Source of the DNA: Nitrospirota bacterium
GTDB lineage: Bacteria; Nitrospirota; 9FT-COMBO-42-15; HDB-SIOI813
NCBI GenBank assembly: GCA_016234155.1
Contig: JACRGZ010000006.1
Span: 1-9,642 of the forward strand
Direction: 5' to 3'
Length of the DNA stretch: 9,642 nt
Shown here: piece after piece, positions 1 through 5,517 of the stretch
Position numbering within the stretch: position 1 is the first letter of the stretch
Layout: every line of letters begins with the position of its first letter
Translations under genes and position numbers: made by a program
Notes under the pieces: model-generated
What the model was told of the DNA's origin: nothing
Database searches by the model: none
What the model saw: the letters and a program-made list of their open reading frames with translations, nothing else

Positions 1-49
1 TATCAAAGGGGGAAAGTATTTTTGTTTTTTGGTCTTTCAATTTACTCAT
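1..49 (-). CDS. Possible 5' end of a further gene, cut by the window edge
   Basis: An open frame starts at ATG (47-49), three bases after the stop codon of the RadC-like gene, and runs off the window. It reads MSKLKDQKTKILSPFD. Sixteen residues are too few to name a product. The close spacing on the same strand would fit an operon partner. However, bases 4-13 (CAAAGGGGGA) match one half of the palindromic repeat at 1171-1201, so this may be intergenic repeat DNA that happens to be open. The ribosome binding site is weak. Another reading is that the SPFD stretch echoes the SP-E-D-V segment that opens the second domain of full-length RadC, which would make this the displaced second half of a split gene. 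Confidence 0.22.
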   Translation of the reverse strand, partial: MSKLKDQKTKILSPFD

Positions 50-51
50 GG

Positions 52-378
52 TTAATCGCCAAAGGTCTCTTTGCGTAATTCTCTATCCTCTTTTAAATCC
101 TTGAGCACTAAATTAACACACCTTCTTGCAATCTCAAAGGCCGCTGCTATCCTGATAATCTTTACATCTCCAAGCCCTTTGAATTCAAGGAACTTTTTAA
201 GCGGCTGGTTTGCCATGCCCTTAAAAGAGCTGAATTTATTTAGGATTTCTTCTGCAATTTTTTCTGCTGACTTCCCCTTAGTGCCTGTGGAGATGAGAAT
301 TGATAGTAGTTCTGCATCTGTTAAAGACTCCGCGCCGAGTTCTATTAGTTTCCCACCTGGGTGTTCCCATGTCTTCAT
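52..378 (-). CDS. RadC-family N-terminal (UPF0758-type) helix-hairpin-helix protein, lacking the JAB/MPN domain
   Basis: This 108-residue protein matches only the N-terminal domain of the RadC/UPF0758 family. Residues 13-33 carry the family signature (LGAESLTDAELLSILISTGT), followed by KGKSAEKIAEEIL and a helix-hairpin-helix around 66-86 (FKGLGDVKIIRIAAAFEIARR), a likely non-specific DNA-binding element. Full RadC proteins are about 220 residues and continue into a metalloprotease-like JAB/MPN domain with an HxH...SxxD metal site. None of that is present: the protein stops at TAA (52-54) after a short charged tail. It could be a natural single-domain version or a gene broken by a frameshift (see the open frame at 1-49). 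The ATG at 376-378 has no strong Shine-Dalgarno sequence, and no better start lies upstream before an in-frame stop. It lies 35 bp after the PuuD-like gene, so is probably co-transcribed. Its biological role is unknown; even full-length RadC is not a proven repair protein. Confidence 0.8.
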   Translation of the reverse strand: MKTWEHPGGKLIELGAESLTDAELLSILISTGTKGKSAEKIAEEILNKFSSFKGMANQPLKKFLEFKGLGDVKIIRIAAAFEIARRCVNLVLKDLKEDRELRKETFGD

Positions 379-413
379 AAAATCATTTTTTTTGGTGATC
401 GTCGTAGCTAATT

Positions 414-1160
414 TTATAACATTAACTTTGAGCCGTCAATCTGTAGACCCCCTGGAGTGCTTCCGCTTCTTGTTTCTGCTGCGTCTACAAAGGCATTAAA
501 GAGCATCCTTGTATATTCGTTATCCAACTCCTGTTCGGGATGCCATTGTATGCCTATGAGAAAAGGATAATCTGACATCTCTATAGCCTCTATCATTCCA
601 TCAGAAGAGTGGGCGCTTACTACGAGTCCCTTGCCGGCAGATTTAACGGCCTGGTGGTGTGTGCTGACTACCTGGATTTCTCTTGTTTCACCTGAAAATA
701 TCCTGTTAAGCAGGCTACCTTCAATGATAGAGACACTGTGCGGCGCCCTGTGGTTTATCGGATTTGTAATCTGCATCGGTATGTCCTGATACAGACTTCC
801 GCCCAGTGCGACGTTTATAAGTTGAGATCCAAGGCAGACACCAAGAACAGGTTTTTGAAGCCGCAGCGCCTCTTTGAAAAGGGCTATCTCAAAGTCTGTC
901 CTCTCATCCGGCGATAAACTAAGCCCTAACAAAGGCCTTTCACCATAATAGTCCGGATGTATGTCATCGCCGCCGCTTAATAAAAGCCCATCTGCAAGCC
1001 TGGCTATATGAGTTATATTTGTACCCTTATCTAGGATAGGGATGATGACCGGTATGCCGCCTGCATCTTCAACTGCTTTTGCATAAGCCGCCGAAATGGT
1101 GGTCTGGGGCATGTTTCTAAGTTCTTCTGTTTTGGCGGTTATGGCTATTATAGGAGGCAC
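414..1160 (-). CDS. Class I glutamine amidotransferase, PuuD/peptidase C26 family (gamma-glutamyl-GABA hydrolase-like)
   Basis: The 248-residue protein is a single GATase1 domain of the PuuD family (E. coli PuuD is about 250). It is probably a cytoplasmic hydrolase that cleaves a gamma-glutamyl amide, such as gamma-glutamyl-GABA in putrescine breakdown. Visible marks are LLSGGDDIHPDYYGE (59-73), the nucleophile elbow GVCLGSQ with Cys109, LINVALGGSLYQDI (114-127), the STHHQAVK stretch (166-173) and IQWHPE with His207 and Glu209 to complete the Cys-His-Glu triad. Many family members have Arg right after the nucleophile (GICRG); here it is Leu, so the exact substrate is uncertain. The start is GTG (1158-1160): an in-frame TAA lies three codons upstream and no other start fits the conserved N-terminus MPPIIAIT. 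The best Shine-Dalgarno candidate, GGGGGA, is part of the upstream repeat at 1171-1201. No other putrescine genes are in the window. It follows clpB by 57 bp on the same strand. Confidence 0.87.
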   Translation of the reverse strand: MPPIIAITAKTEELRNMPQTTISAAYAKAVEDAGGIPVIIPILDKGTNITHIARLADGLLLSGGDDIHPDYYGERPLLGLSLSPDERTDFEIALFKEALRLQKPVLGVCLGSQLINVALGGSLYQDIPMQITNPINHRAPHSVSIIEGSLLNRIFSGETREIQVVSTHHQAVKSAGKGLVVSAHSSDGMIEAIEMSDYPFLIGIQWHPEQELDNEYTRMLFNAFVDAAETRSGSTPGGLQIDGSKLML

Positions 1161-1170
1161 AGGTTTTTAA

Positions 1171-1201
1171 TCCCCCTTTGTCCCCCTTTAGAAAAGGGGG
1201 A
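1171..1201. repeat. Short GC-rich palindromic repeat between clpB and the PuuD-like gene
   Basis: TCCCCCTTTG (1171-1180) is followed directly by TCCCCCTTTA (1181-1190) and then, inverted, AAAGGGGGA (1193-1201). The second copy and the inverted copy form a perfect 9-bp stem with a 3-nt loop; the first copy can pair with the same arm as an alternative. It lacks the run of T expected of a Rho-independent terminator on either strand. The same 10-mer recurs inverted at 4-13. From memory, such CCCCCTTT/AAAGGGGG hairpins are scattered between genes in many environmental genomes; their copy number here was not tested. Confidence 0.75.
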
Positions 1202-1217
1202 TATATCTCAACATCAA

Positions 1218-3800
1218 TTACCTGAACACTATCTCCCCATCCTTTACATCAACTATTATTGTAGCCCCCTCCTTGATCGAGCCATCGAGTATCTTCATTG
1301 CAAGAGGATTCTGCAGCCCCCTCTGTATCACACGCTTCAGCGGCCTTGCGCCAAACACAGGGTCATATCCCTCTACTGCCAGAGATGACTTTGCAGCATC
1401 AGTGAGGGTGAGTTTGATCTTCTTTTCTGCAAGGAGCTTTAAGAGCCTCCCTATCTGTATATCCACGATCTTCTTTAAATGTTCCATATCCAATGAATGG
1501 AAGATAATGACATCGTCTACCCTGTTTAAAAACTCCGGTCTGAAATAGGCCCGCATCGCCTCGGTCAACCTCTTCCTCATCTCTTCCTCATCCCGTCCGC
1601 CAAGCTCCTGTATATACTGGCTCCCTATATTGGAAGTCATTATTACAACCGTATTCTTGAAGTCTACAGTGCGGCCATGGCTGTCGGTTAACCTCCCGTC
1701 ATCCAGCATTTGTAAGAGTATGTTGAACACCTCCGGGTGCGCCTTTTCTATCTCGTCGAACAGTATAACCGAGTAGGGTCTCCGTCTTACAGCCTCTGTC
1801 AGATGCCCCCCCTCTTCATACCCTACATACCCGGGGGGGGCGCCGATTAGTTTAGCTGTAGAGTGTTTTTCCATGAACTCTGACATATCTATGCGTATAA
1901 TTGCCTGTTCGTTGTCAAACAAAAACTCTGCCAGCGCCTTGGCAAGCTCTGTCTTCCCGACACCGGTTGGCCCCATGAATATAAAGGAGCCGAGCGGCCT
2001 GTTTGGATCCTGGATGCCTGCACGCGCCCTGCGCACGGCATTTGCTACAGCGGATATGGCCTCATCTTGTCCTACCACACGGCGTCTCAGGTTCTCCTCT
2101 ATATGGAGGAGTTTTTGCACCTCACCCTCAAGCATCTTAGCCACAGGTATCCCCGTCCACTTTGATACAATTTCAGCTATATCCTCTTCGTCCACCTCTT
2201 CTTTAAGTAATTTCACCGAGGATTGGGACTCTGACAGACGTTTATTTTCTTCACTGAGTTGTTTCTGGAGTTCCGGTAATTTCCCGTATCGCAGTTCTGC
2301 CGCCTTTTCGAGATCAGCGGCACGCTCGGCCTGCTCTGAATAGATGCGGGCAGCCTCTATCTGTTCCTTGAGGCCTCTGATCCTGCTTATCGTCCCTTTC
2401 TCCGCCTGCCACTGGGCCCTCAGTGTTGCGCCGCCCTCCTTAAGATCCGCTAACTCCCTTTCTATCTTTTCAAGGCGCTCCATAGATGCAGGGTCTTTCT
2501 CTTTTTTTACAGCCTGCCGTTCTATCTCAAGCTGTCTTATTCTACGCTCTGTCTCATCAAGTTCCGAAGGCATGCTGTCTATCTCTATGCGCAGCCCTGA
2601 TGCGGCCTCGTCTATAAGGTCAATAGCCTTGTCAGGGAGGAATCTGTCGGTGATGTATCTGTTAGACAGCATTGCAGCGGCAATAAGGGCTGAATCCTTT
2701 ATCCGGACACCATGATGCACCTCATATCTTTCTTTAAGACCTCTCAGTATTGAGATAGTATCGTCCATCGTAGGTTCTGTAACCATTATGGGTTGAAACC
2801 TTCGCTCCAGCGCCGCATCCTTTTCTATATGTTTTCTGTATTCGTCAATAGTAGTGGCGCCAACACACCTGAGGTCACCACGTGCCAGGGCAGGCTTTAA
2901 CATATTGGATGCATCTATAGCGCCTTCTGCGGCGCCTGCGCCTACAAGGGTGTGGATCTCGTCGATAAAAAGTATGATCTGCCCCTCTGCCTGCTCAATT
3001 TCTTTTAGCACGGCCTTCAGCCTGTCCTCAAACTCACCCCGGTACTTGGATCCGGCAACAAGCGCCCCCATATCAAGGGCCACAACACGTTTATTTTTCA
3101 GTCCCTCAGGGACGTCTCCGGCGACTATGCGCTGGGCAAGTCCTTCTGCAATCGCTGTCTTTCCAACACCAGGTTCCCCTATCAAAACGGGGTTGTTCTT
3201 AGTCCTTCTGGACAGCACCTGAATTACCCGTCTTATCTCGTCATCTCTCCCTATAACCGGGTCAAGCCTGCCCTTTCTCGCAAGTTCCGTCAGATCACGG
3301 CTGTATTTAGTGAGCGCATGGTATTTATCCTCAGGGTTCTGGTCTGTGACCCTCTGGGCGCCGCGTATCTCAACGAGCGCCTTTAATATCTTATCTTTCG
3401 TTATCCCTGCGTTTTTTAATATACGTCCTGCAGCATCTTCTCCTTCTGCGATACCTATTAATAAATGCTCTGTGCTAATGTACTCATCATGCACTGTTTC
3501 AGCCTCCTTCTCTGCAATGCCGAACATATCTTTGAGCCTAGGGGTAATGTAAATCTGTCCCATACTTCCCGGACCGGAGACTCTGGGTATCCTCTCCAAC
3601 TCCCTGTATAATTCCTTTTCTATAGTGGTCATATCTACGCTTAGTTTCCTGAGGATCTGGGGGGCTATCCCCTCTCTTTGCTTGATCAGGGCAAGCAGGA
3701 TGTGTTCTGTATCTATCTGCTGATGGTTGTATTTTTCGGCAATTTTTTGTGCCTCTCCTACCGCCTCCTGTGCCTTATATGTCAACCTGTCCATCTGCAT
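1218..3800 (-). CDS. clpB: ATP-dependent chaperone/disaggregase ClpB (Hsp104 family)
   Basis: This full-length 860-residue ClpB is a cytoplasmic hexameric AAA+ machine that threads aggregated proteins through its pore, working with DnaK, DnaJ and GrpE. Domains in order: Clp N-domain with two repeats (1-145); first AAA+ module with Walker A GEPGVGKT (208-215), Walker B ILFIDEIH (276-283), pore-loop KYRGEFE (Tyr253) and arginine finger ALERRF (330-335); coiled-coil M domain (about 400-535), the mark that separates ClpB from ClpA/ClpC; second AAA+ module with Walker A GPTGVGKT (610-617), pore loop GYVGYEEGG (657-665), Walker B VILFDEIEKAHPE (678-690), arginine finger region RPEFLNRVD (754-762) and sensor-2 GARPL (817-821). 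No ClpP-binding IGF/L loop is evident. The ATG at 3798-3800 is chosen over one two codons later because AGGAGG lies nine bases upstream. Residue 151, near where E. coli makes its short isoform from an internal GTG, is GTC here, so that isoform is not predicted. It lies downstream of dnaJ. Confidence 0.98.
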   Translation of the reverse strand: MQMDRLTYKAQEAVGEAQKIAEKYNHQQIDTEHILLALIKQREGIAPQILRKLSVDMTTIEKELYRELERIPRVSGPGSMGQIYITPRLKDMFGIAEKEAETVHDEYISTEHLLIGIAEGEDAAGRILKNAGITKDKILKALVEIRGAQRVTDQNPEDKYHALTKYSRDLTELARKGRLDPVIGRDDEIRRVIQVLSRRTKNNPVLIGEPGVGKTAIAEGLAQRIVAGDVPEGLKNKRVVALDMGALVAGSKYRGEFEDRLKAVLKEIEQAEGQIILFIDEIHTLVGAGAAEGAIDASNMLKPALARGDLRCVGATTIDEYRKHIEKDAALERRFQPIMVTEPTMDDTISILRGLKERYEVHHGVRIKDSALIAAAMLSNRYITDRFLPDKAIDLIDEAASGLRIEIDSMPSELDETERRIRQLEIERQAVKKEKDPASMERLEKIERELADLKEGGATLRAQWQAEKGTISRIRGLKEQIEAARIYSEQAERAADLEKAAELRYGKLPELQKQLSEENKRLSESQSSVKLLKEEVDEEDIAEIVSKWTGIPVAKMLEGEVQKLLHIEENLRRRVVGQDEAISAVANAVRRARAGIQDPNRPLGSFIFMGPTGVGKTELAKALAEFLFDNEQAIIRIDMSEFMEKHSTAKLIGAPPGYVGYEEGGHLTEAVRRRPYSVILFDEIEKAHPEVFNILLQMLDDGRLTDSHGRTVDFKNTVVIMTSNIGSQYIQELGGRDEEEMRKRLTEAMRAYFRPEFLNRVDDVIIFHSLDMEHLKKIVDIQIGRLLKLLAEKKIKLTLTDAAKSSLAVEGYDPVFGARPLKRVIQRGLQNPLAMKILDGSIKEGATIIVDVKDGEIVFR

Positions 3801-3809
3801 TTATATCAA

Positions 3810-3815
3810 CCTCCT
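3810..3815 (-). promoter_or_regulatory. Ribosome binding site of clpB
   Basis: AGGAGG on the minus strand, nine bases before the ATG at 3798-3800 and fifteen before the alternative ATG at 3792-3794. It therefore favours the first start. Confidence 0.85.
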
Positions 3816-3842
3816 CATTAATTAAATCATAAACTCTAAATA

Positions 3843-3850
3843 CTAAATTC
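3843..3850. repeat. 8-bp direct repeat CTAAATTC, left copy (possible target-site duplication)
   Basis: CTAAATTC sits exactly against the left end of the inverted-repeat element 3851-3961. An identical copy at 3962-3969 sits exactly against its right end. The surrounding DNA is AT-rich with similar words (CTAAATA nearby on both sides), so part of the match could be chance. Confidence 0.5.
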
Positions 3851-3961
3851 GTAATAGTTCACCGCAGAGACGCAAAGACGCAGAGAAAATTATCTTTTCT
3901 GTTATTTGATTAATTTCCATACTCAGCGCCTCTGCGTCTCTGCGGTTAGCTGAACTTTTAC
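3851..3961. mobile_element. MITE-like 111-bp inverted-repeat element between dnaJ and clpB
   Basis: The outer ends are near-perfect inverted repeats: GTAATAGTTCA (3851-3861) against GTAAAAGTTCA read inward from 3961 (10 of 11). Further in, the 24-nt arm 3862-3885 beginning CCGCAGAGACGC pairs with 3922-3945 at 21 of 24 positions, leaving a 36-nt AT-rich centre; a 5-nt bulge (3946-3950) separates the two blocks on the right. The element codes for nothing and is bounded by identical 8-bp direct repeats. That is the layout of a small non-autonomous transposable element, although a folded structural repeat is also possible. From memory, CCGCAGAGACGCAGAG palindromes are common intergenic repeats in many bacteria. 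Being an inverted repeat, it would form a long hairpin in any dnaJ-clpB read-through transcript. Confidence 0.65.
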
Positions 3962-4017
3962 CTAAATTCTAAATAATGTCCAAAACCCAAAACCCAAAAT
4001 TCAAATATTCAAAACCG
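3962..4017. repeat. 8-bp direct repeat (right copy) and adjoining A-rich degenerate heptamer tract
   Basis: Bases 3962-3969 repeat CTAAATTC. From 3981 a run of similar units follows: CAAAACC, CAAAACC, CAAAATT, CAAATATT and CAAAACC, ending at 4016, next to the dnaJ stop codon. No gene or promoter could be recognised in it. Such A-rich slipped repeats turn up beside other palindromic repeats in environmental genomes (from memory). Confidence 0.5.
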
Positions 4018-4018
4018 T

Positions 4019-5134
4019 TTAACTCCTCCTTACTAACCGTTCCCTCGGGTTCTCTTTGTATAACAGAGATAACTTTCTGAAAAGATTCTTATCCTCTTCA
4101 CTTATATCCCTGGGAATAGTGATCGTAATCTTTACATACTGGTTGCCGCTGCCCCCCCCTTTCAGATGAGGCATCCCCTTGCCTTTAAGCCTGAACACCT
4201 GAGCCCCCTGGGTCCCGGGGGGTATGGTCATTGAGGCCGTGCCGTCCATAGTTGGGACTTCTACCTTGGCGCCAAGCGCTGCCTCACTTATTGTTACCGG
4301 TACTTCGCAGTAGAGATCATCCCCCTTCCGCTCAAAGAATGGATGATGCCGCATAGATGTTATTATATAGAGGTCGCCGCTCCGGCCGCCTCTTATGCCG
4401 GCGCCGCCCTTCCCTGCTACACGCACTTTTGTGCCATTGTCAACGCCCGGTGGTATCTTCACCATTATCTGTTCTGTTTTAAGCCTTGTTCCCTGTCCAC
4501 TACATACCCTGCATGCCGATGTAATCTTTCCGCTTCCGCCGCATTGGGGGCAGGTGGATGAAAACTTCATAAACCCAAGACCGCTGTCTACAGCCCCTTT
4601 CCCCTTACAATTGCGGCAGGTCATTTTTATAGCGCCAGGTTCTTCACCGGAACCATGGCATTGCTCACAGGCGCCCTCCTTCCGGATATTTATGTACGTA
4701 GATTTTCCGGTATAAGCATCTTCTAAATCGATTTCTAAGTTATAGTGCAGGTCTTTGCCAGGTTCAGGCGCCGGTTGAGCCCCTTTACGTCCCCCAAACA
4801 CATCCCCAAATAAGTCTTCAAACATGGACCCGAATCCCTTCTCCTGGCCGGCCTTGAAATCAGGAGCGCCTGTCCATCCCCTGAAACCCTCTGAACCCTG
4901 GAATCCGGCTTCAAACGCGGCATGGCCATGGGTGTCATATTGTTTTCGTTTATCCGGGTTACTCAGGACTTCATATGCCTCGGTTGCCTCTTTGAAACGC
5001 TGCTCCGCTCCTTTGTTGTTTGGGTTAAGGTCAGGGTGGTATTTCCTTGCCAATTTCCTGTAAACCTTTTTTATCTGCTTCTCGTCAGCATTCCTGTTAA
5101 CGCCAAGGATCTCGTAATAGTCTCTCTTTGCCAT
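4019..5134 (-). CDS. dnaJ: Chaperone protein DnaJ (type I Hsp40)
   Basis: This complete 371-residue type I J-protein is a cytoplasmic co-chaperone that binds unfolded proteins, delivers them to DnaK and stimulates its ATPase. Order of domains: J domain (1-70) with the essential HPD at 33-35; Gly/Phe-rich linker (about 71-125); zinc-binding domain with four CxxCxGxG motifs at 156-163, 173-180, 195-202 and 208-215, all cysteines present; then the C-terminal substrate-binding beta domains (about 220-340) and a short dimerisation tail. The start ATG at 5132-5134 follows AGGGT (5143-5147). A good promoter lies just upstream at 5172-5200. clpB is next in the same direction after 218 bp that hold repeats, so the two may be co-transcribed or clpB may have its own promoter. 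dnaK, grpE and hrcA are not in the window, and no CIRCE operator is seen. An 8-base C run at 4152-4159 codes part of a Gly stretch and keeps the frame. Confidence 0.97.
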   Translation of the reverse strand: MAKRDYYEILGVNRNADEKQIKKVYRKLARKYHPDLNPNNKGAEQRFKEATEAYEVLSNPDKRKQYDTHGHAAFEAGFQGSEGFRGWTGAPDFKAGQEKGFGSMFEDLFGDVFGGRKGAQPAPEPGKDLHYNLEIDLEDAYTGKSTYINIRKEGACEQCHGSGEEPGAIKMTCRNCKGKGAVDSGLGFMKFSSTCPQCGGSGKITSACRVCSGQGTRLKTEQIMVKIPPGVDNGTKVRVAGKGGAGIRGGRSGDLYIITSMRHHPFFERKGDDLYCEVPVTISEAALGAKVEVPTMDGTASMTIPPGTQGAQVFRLKGKGMPHLKGGGSGNQYVKITITIPRDISEEDKNLFRKLSLLYKENPRERLVRRS

Positions 5135-5171
5135 TTCACATCACCCTGTAAAGATATTTGATGATAATTAT

Positions 5172-5200
5172 ATAATAAGAATTGATAATGGTATAGTCAA
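5172..5200 (-). promoter_or_regulatory. Sigma-70-type promoter of dnaJ
   Basis: On the minus strand the -35 box TTGACT (5195-5200) and the -10 box TATTAT (5172-5177) are each 5 of 6 to consensus, with an ideal 17-bp spacer. Transcription would start near 5165, giving a leader of about 30 nt before the dnaJ ATG. An inverted repeat (5205-5232) lies just upstream of the -35 box. Confidence 0.7.
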
Positions 5201-5204
5201 GATT

Positions 5205-5239
5205 TGGACATCCGGATGGTGGCCAATGTCCACCCTACT
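5205..5239. repeat. Inverted repeat between the lipoprotein stop codon and the dnaJ promoter
   Basis: TGGACAT (5205-5211) and ATGTCCA (5226-5232) form a perfect 7-bp inverted repeat with a 14-nt loop. Overlapping it is the 10-bp palindrome CATCCGGATG (5209-5218). On the minus strand the stretch also contains GGTGG...CCACC and begins AGTAGGGTGGACATTGGCC; from memory this resembles the widespread intergenic repeat GTAGGGTGGGCATTGCCC. It could be a repeat, a weak terminator (no T-run follows) or an operator for dnaJ. Confidence 0.5.
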
Positions 5240-5491
5240 TTAAGGATGCAAGAACTGATAAGGCGGATAGAAATAATAGGGGGGGTATATCATGTAAGGC
5301 GGATAGGGATAATTCATATAGGTATCCGGGTAATAGTACGGATATAGGTAAGGGGTATAGTATTCCTGCGGAGGCGCCGGAGTCGCCGGGTAGTCATACT
5401 CTAAGAGACTCTTCTTATTATAGGCACAGCCGACGCTAAGAGCTGCAAAAAGGGTTATAAGAATAATTATTTTCCATGTTTTCCTGAACAT
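5240..5491 (-). CDS. Small Tyr/Pro-rich lipoprotein, function unknown
   Basis: The protein is 83 residues from the ATG at 5489-5491. It begins MFRKTWK, then a hydrophobic stretch IIILITLFAAL and a lipobox-like LSVGC with Cys22. It is thus predicted to be exported by Sec, lipidated and anchored in a membrane. The -3 residue is Ser rather than Leu or Val, so the lipobox is imperfect. After Cys22 only 61 residues follow, of which 19 are Tyr and 15 Pro, in PYYYP, PYPPY, YPPYYFYPPY-type strings; no folded domain is recognised. A TTG at 5504-5506 would add five residues, but the ATG has the better-placed AGGGT (four bases away) and a typical signal-peptide start. It lies only 20 bp after the mtnA stop, so translation is probably coupled. 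Nothing links it to methionine salvage. The very biased composition makes function undecidable; a cell-surface or envelope role is a guess. Confidence 0.72.
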   Translation of the reverse strand: MFRKTWKIIILITLFAALSVGCAYNKKSLLEYDYPATPAPPQEYYTPYLYPYYYPDTYMNYPYPPYMIYPPYYFYPPYQFLHP

Positions 5492-5495
5492 TTTC

Positions 5496-5517
5496 ACCCT
5501 ATACAATGACCCTATAC
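5496..5517 (-). repeat. Tandem 9-bp direct repeat over the mtnA stop and lipoprotein start
   Basis: GTATAGGGT occurs twice on the minus strand (5509-5517 and 5496-5504) with four bases between. The first copy contains the mtnA TAG stop. The second supplies the AGGGT ribosome binding sequence for the lipoprotein ATG. It probably arose by local duplication. Confidence 0.6.

Noticed and set aside
71..499. Plus-strand 142-codon open frame across the radC-like/puuD-like junction
   Set aside because: It overlaps two recognisable minus-strand proteins, has no ribosome binding site and no family resemblance.
1171..1201. Rho-independent terminator after clpB
   Set aside because: The stem is good but no T-run follows on the minus strand, and the next gene begins 10 bases later.
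1873..2343. Plus-strand open frames of 80-156 codons opposite clpB (also 1273-1548, 2344-2715, 2854-3222, 3310-3552)
   Set aside because: They lie antisense to a full-length ClpB with every family motif, are Ser-rich and low in recognisable structure, and look like codon-bias shadows.
4021..4032. Strong AAGGAGGAG at the end of dnaJ as a ribosome binding site for another gene
   Set aside because: It is formed by the Arg-Arg-Ser codons at the dnaJ C-terminus, and the only nearby start (TTG) hits a stop after two codons.
5135..5239. CIRCE heat-shock operator upstream of dnaJ
   Set aside because: No TTAGCACTC-N9-GAGTGCTAA or close variant is seen here or in 3801-4018.
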